Source: Parcubacteria group bacterium GW2011_GWA2_45_30 | GTDB lineage: Bacteria; Patescibacteriota; Minisyncoccia; Sungbacterales; HO2-52-23 | DNA: 18,484 nt | Assembly (NCBI GenBank): GCA_001001625.1 | Contig: LCKU01000022.1 | Span: 1 to 18,484, forward strand | Direction of reading: 5' to 3' | Part shown: piece after piece, positions 7,028-13,150 of the stretch | Layout of the letters: each line of letters opens with the position of its first letter | Numbering within the stretch: the stretch's first letter is position 1 | The notes under the pieces: model-generated | Database searches by the model: none | What the model was told of the DNA's origin: nothing | What the model saw: the letters and a program-made list of their open reading frames with translations, nothing else | Translations under genes and position numbers: made by a program

Positions 7028-8302
7028 ATGGCCAAGCGAAAAAGGAGCCAATCACGATGGGTCATATTCGTCAGGAATAAAAAAAATAGTAGCGGGAATA
7101 TTTCGCTATTCCTCCTCAAAGATCGTTTTTTCATGGACGGAACATTATTAGAAAAATATAGACATAATGACACATCCATAACTATCCTGACAAAATACAA
7201 CCCGATTCCGACACGCCACATCATGAACACAAGTGAATTGCAGATTGAAAACGTCACCCATGACACTTTAGATTCCATTGAAGGCGCAACTCACCGCGAC
7301 TGGATCAAAATAACCGGACGAACCGGATTTTATCGCGTGGCGTATTCAAACGATCTTTTCTCGCGGATTCTCGACGCCATGCGAAACGGAGAAATCATTA
7401 ATCCCAAAGACCGCATCGGCCTGATTGACGACACCGTGGCTTTGGCGCGCGCCGGTCTTTACAAAACATCAGAGGCGCTGGAACTCCTTAACACATGCCG
7501 AGACGAGCGCGAATACGCGGTGTGGGCCACGATCATATCGGCACTTAATGAGATTCGAGGCATTGTACCGAATCTTGGCGCATTATTGGCATTTCAGGAA
7601 TTTGCGCAAAACGTTCTGCGTCCAGCATTATCCCGAGTTGGCTGGGATAAAAAAATTGGCGAGCCGGATCTTCACGGCATGCTCCGCCCCATGCTTATCA
7701 CTGCCCTTGGCAGATTCGAGGACTCGCCAACCATCAATGAAGCATTTGAACAATTCGGAAAAGCGCATGCTGGTTTCGAAATCAGCGCGGATATCCGCGG
7801 AGCAGTTTATGAAATTGTCGCAATCTATGGGAATTCAGCCGTACTTGACCGGCTCCTTGCGCTATATGAGCATGCCGGCGATGATCAGGAAAAAAAGCGC
7901 ATCCTTAATGCCCTGGCCGGAGCCGGATGCAATGATGAATCGCTGATTGAACGGGTGCTGGAATTTCTGATGTCGGACAAAGTTTTAACATCTGATGCGC
8001 CGCTGGTGATAGAGCGCATGGGCGCCCATAACAAACCTGGCATGATTGCCTGGAATTTCATAAAAACCAATTGGCAAGACGTGGTCGCGCGTTTCCATGG
8101 CGACGGAGTCGGAAAACTTTTACCGCGCGCGATTGAAGGATTAGTAGGTTCGTTTAACCACGAAGGAATGGTGTTAGAGGCGGAAGAGTTTTTAGGCGCC
8201 CATCCTTTGGAAGGAGGCAAAAATGCATTCACGCGGGCCTTGGAAAAAGCCCGTTCCAATGTCAGCTGGAAAAAACGGGCTTTGGATGATTTTTACGACT
8301 AA
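7028..8302 (+). CDS. stand-alone ERAP1-like C-terminal domain of an M1 aminopeptidase (catalytic domain absent)
   Basis: 424 residues. From about 90 onward the sequence matches the helical C-terminal domain of M1 (PepN/ERAP-type) aminopeptidases: DWIKITGRTGFYRVAY, then NPKDRIGLIDDTVALARAGL and a superhelix to the end. RFFMDG near residue 34 recalls the 'Q.RF...' strand that precedes this domain in full proteins. The zinc site HEXXH and the GAMEN motif are missing, and no sequence upstream encodes them. It is nevertheless not obviously dead: the frame is open throughout, the ATG has a good ribosome binding site AAAGGA (7015-7020), and a terminator follows. It could be the surviving half of a broken gene or a domain reused as a scaffold. 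It should not be called an active peptidase. Confidence 0.8.
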   Translation: MAKRKRSQSRWVIFVRNKKNSSGNISLFLLKDRFFMDGTLLEKYRHNDTSITILTKYNPIPTRHIMNTSELQIENVTHDTLDSIEGATHRDWIKITGRTGFYRVAYSNDLFSRILDAMRNGEIINPKDRIGLIDDTVALARAGLYKTSEALELLNTCRDEREYAVWATIISALNEIRGIVPNLGALLAFQEFAQNVLRPALSRVGWDKKIGEPDLHGMLRPMLITALGRFEDSPTINEAFEQFGKAHAGFEISADIRGAVYEIVAIYGNSAVLDRLLALYEHAGDDQEKKRILNALAGAGCNDESLIERVLEFLMSDKVLTSDAPLVIERMGAHNKPGMIAWNFIKTNWQDVVARFHGDGVGKLLPRAIEGLVGSFNHEGMVLEAEEFLGAHPLEGGKNAFTRALEKARSNVSWKKRALDDFYD

Positions 8303-8320
8303 CCAGTATTTATGATAAAT

Positions 8321-8346
8321 TCCCGGTTTTACCGCCGGGATATTTT
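8321..8346 (+). terminator. probable terminator after the ERAP1-like gene
   Basis: TCCCGG (8321-8326) pairs with CCGGGA (8335-8340), followed by TATTTT. The stem is short, but it sits 18 bases after the stop codon. Confidence 0.5.
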
Positions 8347-8362
8347 AATACGATTAACTGTA

Positions 8363-8391
8363 TTGAAATTACGCAAAGCGCATCGTATAAT
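8363..8391 (+). promoter_or_regulatory. near-consensus promoter for a leaderless mRNA
   Basis: TTGAAA (8363-8368) and TATAAT (8386-8391) are separated by 17 bases. The predicted start, seven bases after the -10 box, is the A of the ATG at 8398, so the mRNA should begin with its start codon. Confidence 0.75.
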
Positions 8392-8397
8392 TTCCAC

Positions 8398-8610
8398 ATG
8401 GGGCTCCCAACGCGAAAACACTACGGGGAATTTTTAGGAGAAGGTGAATTCAGCCAAATGCCGCTCAATCTGCAAAATTACGTGCGGGCGGTTTTCGGGC
8501 TTCTGGGAATTTCAGAAAAAAGCGAGAAGGAATTATGGGAGAAATTGACGGCGGAGGAGAAAGAAAAGGTGTCGGAGATTACAAAGAAAATGATGGGGAC
8601 GATTCGCTAG
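8398..8610 (+). CDS. small soluble helical protein of unknown function
   Basis: 70 residues starting MGLPTRKHYGEFLGEGEF, with a helical second half rich in Glu and Lys (SEKSEKELWEKLTAEEKEK). There is no signal peptide and no Cys. The near-consensus promoter 7 bases upstream strongly supports it as a real leaderless gene and fixes the start. A structured repeat begins two bases after the stop codon. I do not recognise the family. Confidence 0.7.
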   Translation: MGLPTRKHYGEFLGEGEFSQMPLNLQNYVRAVFGLLGISEKSEKELWEKLTAEEKEKVSEITKKMMGTIR

Positions 8611-8611
8611 A

Positions 8612-8759
8612 GCGGTTTTCAACAATTAATTTTACAGACACGCAAAAATTTCCCGGCGAGAATTTTTTCTCAGGACTCGGCATTGCTCTTTCCGCCTAAG
8701 GCGGAAATCCATGCCCGCAATGCCTCGTCATGGTCTGTAAAATTAATTGCCTCAACCGC
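8612..8759 (-). repeat. structured dispersed repeat, copy F (variant interior)
   Basis: Outer stem: GCGGTT (8612-8617) with AACCGC (8754-8759), and a perfect 17-base pairing of 8623-8639 with 8733-8749. Inside, GGCATTGC (8679-8686) pairs with GCAATGCC (8717-8724) and encloses TTTCCGCC (8689-8696) with GGCGGAAA (8700-8707). A second hairpin is GAGAA (8658-8662) with TTCTC (8667-8671). Read on the minus strand it starts GTGCGGTTGAGG, as copy D does (TTGCGGTTGAGG), and has the same stem order, but the interior sequence differs. Confidence 0.8.
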
Positions 8760-8817
8760 ACATATGCTTACTTTGAATTTTTTTGTAATTTCATTGAAAA
8801 ATGGGGTAAATTTATGT

Positions 8818-8840
8818 AAACGCCTACGGCGTTTTTGTTT
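8818..8840 (+). terminator. terminator-like hairpin upstream of nth
   Basis: AAACGCC (8818-8824) pairs with GGCGTTT (8828-8834), continuing into a T-rich tail. No plus-strand gene ends just before it; it may stop read-through into nth from the leaderless gene at 8398. The stretch 8611-8887 otherwise holds only the repeat copy F. Confidence 0.45.
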
Positions 8841-8887
8841 AACACTATATAAAAAACAAACCCACTACAAAAAATGAAGAGCAGACA

Positions 8888-9448
8888 ATGAAAATTATCC
8901 GGCGCTTGAAAAAATCATATCCGCACTCAAAAATCGCGCTCCGTTATTCCAATAACTGGGAACTTTTGGTCGCCGTGATTTTGTCCGCGCAGTGCACCGA
9001 TAAAAAAGTGAATGAGGTAACTGCTTTACTTTTCAAAAAATACCTAACGCTGGATGACTATGTATCTGCTGATTCACGCGAATTTGAGCAGGACATCCGC
9101 TCTGCCGGATTTTATCGTGCCAAAGCCAAAAATATTTTAGAAAGCGCCCGAATCATCAAAGAAAAATTCAGCGGCAAGTTGCCGCGAATCATGGAAGAAC
9201 TACTCACTCTAAAAGGCGTTGCGCGCAAAACCGCCAATGTGGTCTTGGGAAATGCCTATGGCGTAGTGGAGGGGATTGCGGTAGATACGCATGTGCGTAG
9301 ATTATCCCAACGACTTGGACTTTCTAAACATAATGATCCGGTAAAAATTGAACAAGATTTGATGGCGCAGATTCCCAAAAAGGAGTGGTTCACGCTAACC
9401 TACCGCCTGATTGACCACGGCCGCGCGACTTCGCTCAGGATATTTTAG
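8888..9448 (+). CDS. nth: endonuclease III, truncated before the iron-sulfur cluster
   Basis: A DNA glycosylase/AP lyase of base excision repair. 186 residues, collinear with Nth from the N terminus: WELLVAVILSAQCTDKKVN; the helix-hairpin-helix LLTLKGVARKTANVVLG, with the Lys of GVARKTA at the catalytic lysine position; and VDTHVRR with the conserved Asp. It ends TYRLIDHGRA-TSLRIF. Family members continue after HGRA with a Cys-x6-Cys-x2-Cys-x5-Cys cluster segment of roughly 20-25 residues, which is absent here. The reading frame runs into the left arm of an inverted repeat (9441-9497) whose TTTTAGC supplies the stop. Some enzymes of this superfamily lack the cluster, but here the break point at a repeat argues for truncation by insertion. 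Activity is uncertain. There is no clear ribosome binding site before the ATG. Confidence 0.88.
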   Translation: MKIIRRLKKSYPHSKIALRYSNNWELLVAVILSAQCTDKKVNEVTALLFKKYLTLDDYVSADSREFEQDIRSAGFYRAKAKNILESARIIKEKFSGKLPRIMEELLTLKGVARKTANVVLGNAYGVVEGIAVDTHVRRLSQRLGLSKHNDPVKIEQDLMAQIPKKEWFTLTYRLIDHGRATSLRIF

Positions 9449-9497
9449 CTTCCGTTTGTATCCTCGCGGCAAGCCGCGAGGTATTGTGGCTAAAATA
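9441..9497. repeat. inverted repeat that truncates nth
   Basis: TATTTTAGC (9441-9449) pairs with GCTAAAATA (9489-9497), and inside it CCTCGCGG (9462-9469) pairs with CCGCGAGG (9474-9481). The nth stop codon (9446-9448) lies in the left arm. A further small palindrome AGTGCTT/AAGCACT follows at 9499-9513. Confidence 0.75.
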
Positions 9498-9534
9498 AAG
9501 TGCTTTAAGCACTACATTAAGAAAAATAACATAA

Positions 9535-9668
9535 GCGAGTGTATTGCGGTTTTGAAACAATGGGAGGCGCGATTTGCTTGGTCCGCCTTTGGCGGAAATC
9601 GCGCCGACCCTTAGCGAGGCCGCCGCCGGAGCGGCCGAGTCGTGTTTCAAAACCGCGATACCGAGCAA
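9535..9668 (+). repeat. structured dispersed repeat, copy B (best preserved)
   Basis: GCGAGTG (9535-9541) precedes outer stem P1: 9542-9559 pairs with 9643-9660 over 18 positions, one of them a G-T wobble. P2: GGCGCGATTT (9566-9575) with AAATCGCGCC (9596-9605), enclosing TCCGCC (9582-9587) with GGCGGA (9591-9596) after a GCTTGG bulge. The linker GACCCTTAGCGA leads to P3: GGCCGC (9618-9623) with GGCGCC-type partner GCGGCC (9631-9636), then GAGTCG and the P1 3' arm. Confidence 0.9.
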
Positions 9669-9710
9669 ACATTTGTCCATCGGCGTTTAAATTCCCACGA
9701 TTTCAAATGC

Positions 9711-9794
9711 GGAGAGCAGACCATCCGAAAACTGTCCGTCAACACCGGATGTTGAATGAAAAAACACCCGGTGTTTAGGGTTCGGGTCTGCTCC
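9711..9794. repeat. long imperfect inverted repeat
   Basis: GGAG and CAGACC in 9711-9722 pair with GGTCTGCTCC (9785-9794), with a two-base bulge. Inside, ACACCGG (9742-9748) pairs with CCGGTGT (9768-9774). It lies directly before the promoter of the next gene and may act as a terminator-like or structured element. Not related in sequence to the A-F family. Confidence 0.6.
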
Positions 9795-9803
9795 GACTAA
9801 GTA

Positions 9804-9832
9804 TAGACAAAATTACTATTTTACGGTATGAT
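9804..9832 (+). promoter_or_regulatory. promoter of the small Cys-containing protein gene
   Basis: TAGACA (9804-9809) and TATGAT (9827-9832) are separated by 17 bases, each matching the consensus at 5 of 6. The predicted start is near 9839, giving a leader of about 33 bases with AAGGA (9861-9865) before the ATG at 9872. Confidence 0.65.
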
Positions 9833-9871
9833 GTAATGAATTAAAAAATCGGCCTTTTACAAGGATACGAA

Positions 9872-10135
9872 ATGATAATACACATCTATGAATCGGTGGA
9901 ACTTAATAATCCACCCCCAAAAGATGCTGAAATTATCGTAAACTGCGGAGAAGAAATTCCCGCAGGCGACCCCATAACTGCTTCTTGGGATGACGGCCGG
10001 GTATGCACAGAATGCCTTACTATCCATGACTCGCGACCCCGTATTCCACGGCTTGCAACATTCGCATTTGTCGAACTTGAGGATGTTGATCTTGCCGGAA
10101 TCGCACTTTATTGGTCGCAAATGGGGTGTGGATAA
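9872..10135 (+). CDS. small protein with a partial zinc-finger-like Cys pattern
   Basis: 87 residues beginning MIIHIYESVELNN. The central part NCGEEIPAGDPITASWDDGR followed by VCTECL resembles half of a treble-clef or LIM-like motif ('CG..I..GD...DG..C..C'), but only three cysteines are present in that block, so metal binding is uncertain. The gene has its own promoter and a good ribosome binding site AAGGA six bases before the ATG, which supports both the gene and the start. It is followed by a cluster of hairpins. Function unknown. Confidence 0.65.
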   Translation: MIIHIYESVELNNPPPKDAEIIVNCGEEIPAGDPITASWDDGRVCTECLTIHDSRPRIPRLATFAFVELEDVDLAGIALYWSQMGCG

Positions 10136-10180
10136 ATCCTCCTTGCGCGATATAAAGAACGGAGCGAAAATAGAAATGAC

Positions 10181-10285
10181 GAGGAGGACGACATGAATTA
10201 TCATGTCCGACCCAATCAAGCCGACTCCAAATCGGCTTCACGCTCTAAGGGGCGATTCCCTTAAACAAGTCGGACGACTTGTGCC
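10181..10285 (+). other. cluster of four consecutive hairpins, possible structured RNA
   Basis: Four stems occur back to back: CATGA/TCATG (10192-10205, extended by GGA/TCC), AGCCGA/TCGGCT near 10218-10236, AAGGG/CCCTT near 10247-10263, and ACAAGTC/GACTTGT near 10266-10285. A GAGGAGG (10181-10187) stands before an ATG at 10193, which lies within the first hairpin and opens a 23-codon frame to 10264. The arrangement could be a structured RNA, a regulated micro-gene, or a composite of palindromic repeats. Confidence 0.45.
10193..10264 (+). CDS. possible 23-residue micropeptide
   Basis: ATG at 10193, stop at 10262-10264, with GAGGAGG (10181-10187) five bases upstream, one of the strongest ribosome binding sites in the window. 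The peptide is MNYHVRPNQADSKSASRSKG plus a few residues: basic and with no recognisable family. The same bases form several hairpins, so the frame may be incidental. Confidence 0.25.
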   Translation: MNYHVRPNQADSKSASRSKGRFP

Positions 10286-10351
10286 GACCTCCTTCGTTTA
10301 ATTGTACTTTTTTCGCTCGTTTACATAAGGTATTTATCCTTCTTCAACCTT

Positions 10352-10384
10352 AGGCCCTCCTTCACCGGACGGCCTATTATTTTA
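10352..10384 (+). terminator. probable terminator
   Basis: AGGCC (10352-10356) pairs with GGCCT (10371-10375), with an inner CC/GG, followed by ATTATTTTATA. It would close the transcript from the 9804 promoter, just before the next promoter. Confidence 0.5.
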
Positions 10385-10394
10385 TACGGGGGGG

Positions 10395-10423
10395 GTGACA
10401 AAAAAAACGGACTGCGCTATACT
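10395..10423 (+). promoter_or_regulatory. promoter next to a G8 tract
   Basis: GTGACA (10395-10400) and TATACT (10418-10423) are separated by 17 bases. A run of eight G (10388-10395) ends at the first base of the -35 box. The predicted start is near 10430, giving a leader of about 44 bases with AAAGGAGG (10456-10463). Confidence 0.6.
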
Positions 10424-10473
10424 TGCCAACAGTTCACTTATAAAAAAGATGTCCAAAAGGAGGACAAGCGGTA

Positions 10474-10842
10474 TTGTTAACTACCTTTGTTACCAGGGCG
10501 GTAACAAAGGTAGAGCCAGAAAAGAAGCTGTTCGGTCTGGACCAATTAAGAGACGCCAAAAAGTACGGAGCCAAGACAGCTGAGCAAGTGCGAATGGTCT
10601 TGGCCGTAGTTTGCGGGGTATGTGGCTACGACAATACCGTGGCCGAAAACGTCCAAAAGTTAGTCCTGTTCCAAGAGTATGACATGCAACGACGGGATGA
10701 CTTAATCGCGGAGGACAAAAACAAAATCAACGCACTTCACGCTCACATGGCCAATTTGAACGCCAAGAATGAACGAAGCAAAGAGGAAATCGCCGAAGCG
10801 AAGGCCGATCTCCTACTTGTTCAGAATTCAACAAATTTATAA
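10474..10842 (+). CDS. small protein of unknown function with a C-terminal coiled coil
   Basis: 122 residues from a TTG start preceded by AAAGGAGG ten bases upstream; no ATG or GTG in this frame fits better. A middle segment VVCGVCGYD has a Cys-x2-Cys, and residues about 75-118 are strongly helical with heptad-like spacing (IAEDKNKINALHAHMANLNA onward), probably a coiled coil. Its own promoter lies upstream and a terminator starts five bases after the stop, so it is a single-gene transcript. A perfect 14-base-pair hairpin sits two codons after the start. No family recognised. Confidence 0.65.
   Translation: MLTTFVTRAVTKVEPEKKLFGLDQLRDAKKYGAKTAEQVRMVLAVVCGVCGYDNTVAENVQKLVLFQEYDMQRRDDLIAEDKNKINALHAHMANLNAKNERSKEEIAEAKADLLLVQNSTNL
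10481..10513. repeat. perfect 14-bp hairpin just inside the coding start
   Basis: CTACCTTTGTTACC (10481-10494) is exactly complementary to GGTAACAAAGGTAG (10500-10513) around a 5-base loop. It begins 7 bases after the first base of the TTG start codon, so in mRNA it would lie where an initiating ribosome sits. It could regulate translation or be a DNA-binding site for a dimeric regulator. Confidence 0.8.
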
Positions 10843-10846
10843 AACA

Positions 10847-10872
10847 AGAGGCAGAAATGCCTCTATTTTTTT
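10847..10872 (+). terminator. Rho-independent terminator with a GAAA loop
   Basis: AGAGGCA (10847-10853) pairs with TGCCTCT (10858-10864) around GAAA, followed by a run of eight T. It starts five bases after the stop at 10842. Confidence 0.9.
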
Positions 10873-10882
10873 TAATAACAAA

Positions 10883-10902
10883 AGAAGTCCGTACGGACTT
10901 CT
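10883..10902. repeat. perfect 20-bp palindrome
   Basis: AGAAGTCCGTACGGACTTCT is its own reverse complement. It lies between the convergent ends of the 10474 gene and clpB. Read on the minus strand it is followed by CTTTTGTT, so it may help terminate clpB transcription. Confidence 0.6.
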
Positions 10903-10934
10903 ACTTTAAGCAAACTTTATTCAATTCCAGCGGT

Positions 10935-10996
10935 AAAAGTTAGCGAGTCAATCATTTTTATTCAATAATAAAAATGATTGGCGAGTGCTAACTTTT
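10935..10996. repeat. 62-base inverted repeat carrying the clpB stop codon
   Basis: AAAAGTTAGC (10935-10944) pairs with GCTAACTTTT (10987-10996), and CAATCATTTTTATT (10949-10962) pairs with AATAAAAATGATTG (10967-10980) around CAAT. Between the two stems are GAGT on one side and GCGAGT on the other. The right arm encodes the last residues and the TAG stop of clpB. It may serve as a two-way terminator, or be an inserted element. Confidence 0.75.
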
Positions 10997-13150
10997 TACG
11001 GCCACTGCCACCGGTTTTTTCACTATGCCAAGCCGCCTCCCCACCCCCTTGCCAAACACCACTGTCCCATCTTTAACATCAAGCAATACCGCGTCTCCGG
11101 GCCGCAAATGCCCGGCGATGATTTCCTGCGCCAACGAATCAAGCAAGCGCGTCTGAATCGCGCGCTTCAGGGGCCGCGCCCCGTAATGCGGATCAAATCC
11201 TTTTTCGCCAATGAATTTTTTCACCTCCGGAGTGAATGAAACCGTAATTTCGCGCAAAGCAATGCGGCGCCGCACGTTTTCCAGCTGAATTTCCACGATT
11301 TTTTGGATTACCGCGGTGGAAAGCGAAGAAAATACGATAATTTCGTCCAACCGGTTCAAAAATTCCGGACGGAAACTACGCTCCAGGGATTTGCGAATTT
11401 TTTCTTTCATCTCGTTCTCGGCGCGATCTTTACTGTCCTCATCCCCGCCCATAAATCCGAGATGGCCCATCTCTTTCACATATTCCCCTCCGATGTTGGA
11501 TGTCATGATAATAATGGTATTTTTGAAATTGACCATGCGGCCTTTGGCATCGGTCAAACGGCCGTTATCCAAAATTTGCAAAAGCACGTTAAAAACATCC
11601 GGATGGGCTTTTTCAATCTCATCAAAAAGAATTACCGAATACGGCCGATGCTTAACAAGTTCGGTCAATTGCCCGCCTTCTTCATACCCGACATAGCCCG
11701 GGGGAGAGCCGATGAATTTGGAAACCGTATGCCGCTCCATATATTCGGACATGTCCACCCTGATCAGCGATTTTTCGTCAGAGAACAAAAATTCCGCCAG
11801 GGCCTTGGCAAGTTCGGTTTTGCCCACGCCGGTGGGGCCCAAAAACATGAAAGATCCAATCGGACGATTTTCTTCTGAAATTCCGGCGCGCGAGCGCCGA
11901 ACCGCATGCGCTATTTTTTGAATGGCTTCATCCTGCCCCACCACGCGCTTTTTTAATTCATCTTCCATAGTAAGAAGCCGCGCGGCTTCGGTTTCCAAAA
12001 GCTTGGTCACCGGAATTCCGGTCCAACGCGCCACTACCCCGGCAATATCTTCTTCCGTCACCTCGGCCCGCAGCATTTTTCGGGATCTCTGCAATTTAGT
12101 CAGCCGTTCTTCGGACTCATGCAATTTTTTTTCAAGCATCGGGATTTTACCGTAACGAAGTTCCGCCACTTTCCCCAGCTCTCCGGCGCGTTCGGCAATG
12201 TCCGATTCCTGGCGCGAGGTGTCAAGATCTTTTTTCAAAACCCCCACTTCCGCGGCCGTATCTTTTTCCTGTTTCCAAGCGGCCTCAAATTCCTTAATTC
12301 CGTCTTGCAACTGGGCAATTTCCTGCTCAATTTTTTTCAAACGCTCCCGCGATTTATGATCCAATCCTTTAAGACGACTGACTTTAACTGTGGTGGCTTG
12401 AGGAGAGGGAGTTGTTTCTGCGTTACTGCCGCTTGGCGCTGCGCCGTTTCCAGCATTGACAGACGCCGCATGATTGTTGCTCTCATTGGTTATAGCCGCT
12501 TTTTCAATTTCTAATTTCGTGATCTTGCGGCGCGTTTCATCAATTTCTTTGGGCAAACTGTCCATATCCAAACGCAAGGAAGATGCCGCCTCATCCATTA
12601 AATCCACGGCTTTATCCGGCAAAAATCTATCGGTAATATAGCGGGAGGAAAGTTCGGCCGCAGAAATTAGGGCTGAATCCGTAATACGCACTCCGTGGTG
12701 CGCTTCATATTTTGGTTTAAGTCCGCGTAAAATTGAAATCGTATCCTCCACGCTCGGCTCATCCACATAAACCGATTGAAACCGGCGCGCGAGAGCCGGA
12801 TCGCGTTCAATATAGCGCTGATACTCTTTAAGAGTGGTAGCGCCAATAGCACGCAGTTCGCCCCGCGCCAGGGCAGGTTTTAACATATTGGATGCGTCAA
12901 TCGCGCCTTCGGCCGCTCCCGCTCCCACAATGGTATGCAACTCATCAATAAACACAATGTATTTACCGCCGGAACGATCCAATTCGCGCATAATGGCTTT
13001 TAAGCGATCCTCAAATTCTCCACGGTATTTGGTGCCGGCCACGATTGCCGCCAAGTCAATGGAAATCAATTCTTTATCTTTCAGGGTTTCAGGAATATCT
13101 CCGGTTACAATCCGCTGGGCTAGTCCTTCGGCAATCGCGGTCTTGCCCAC
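10988..13150 (-). CDS. clpB: ClpB disaggregase, large C-terminal fragment
   Basis: ATP-dependent Hsp100 disaggregase that works with DnaK on aggregated proteins. This frame holds most of nucleotide-binding domain 1 from VGKTAIAEGLAQRI (Walker B VFIDELHTIVGAG, KYRGEFEDRL), the coiled-coil M domain (about 200-350, with a Gly/Ser/Ala/Pro-rich insertion around residues 225-250), and a complete domain 2 with Walker A GPTGVGKTE, GYVGYEEGG, Walker B VILFDEIEKAHPD and GARPLKRAIQ. It has no proper start: the first codon is a GTG in the middle of the Walker A loop. The preceding roughly 38 codons of the family (from about ARAGKLDPVIGRD through LIGEPG) are missing, and the upstream part is in a different frame. 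As read, NBD1 would not bind ATP normally. Damage in nature or assembly error are both possible. Confidence 0.9.
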   Translation of the reverse strand: MGKTAIAEGLAQRIVTGDIPETLKDKELISIDLAAIVAGTKYRGEFEDRLKAIMRELDRSGGKYIVFIDELHTIVGAGAAEGAIDASNMLKPALARGELRAIGATTLKEYQRYIERDPALARRFQSVYVDEPSVEDTISILRGLKPKYEAHHGVRITDSALISAAELSSRYITDRFLPDKAVDLMDEAASSLRLDMDSLPKEIDETRRKITKLEIEKAAITNESNNHAASVNAGNGAAPSGSNAETTPSPQATTVKVSRLKGLDHKSRERLKKIEQEIAQLQDGIKEFEAAWKQEKDTAAEVGVLKKDLDTSRQESDIAERAGELGKVAELRYGKIPMLEKKLHESEERLTKLQRSRKMLRAEVTEEDIAGVVARWTGIPVTKLLETEAARLLTMEDELKKRVVGQDEAIQKIAHAVRRSRAGISEENRPIGSFMFLGPTGVGKTELAKALAEFLFSDEKSLIRVDMSEYMERHTVSKFIGSPPGYVGYEEGGQLTELVKHRPYSVILFDEIEKAHPDVFNVLLQILDNGRLTDAKGRMVNFKNTIIIMTSNIGGEYVKEMGHLGFMGGDEDSKDRAENEMKEKIRKSLERSFRPEFLNRLDEIIVFSSLSTAVIQKIVEIQLENVRRRIALREITVSFTPEVKKFIGEKGFDPHYGARPLKRAIQTRLLDSLAQEIIAGHLRPGDAVLLDVKDGTVVFGKGVGRRLGIVKKPVAVAVKS

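Noticed and set aside
10395..10583. 62-codon frame starting GTG at 10395
   Set aside because: It starts in the -35 box of a good promoter and is replaced downstream by the 10474 frame, which has the ribosome binding site and the terminator.
11303..12514. Long plus-strand frames opposite clpB
   Set aside because: They are antisense to a strongly conserved protein, have no signals and look like composition shadows.
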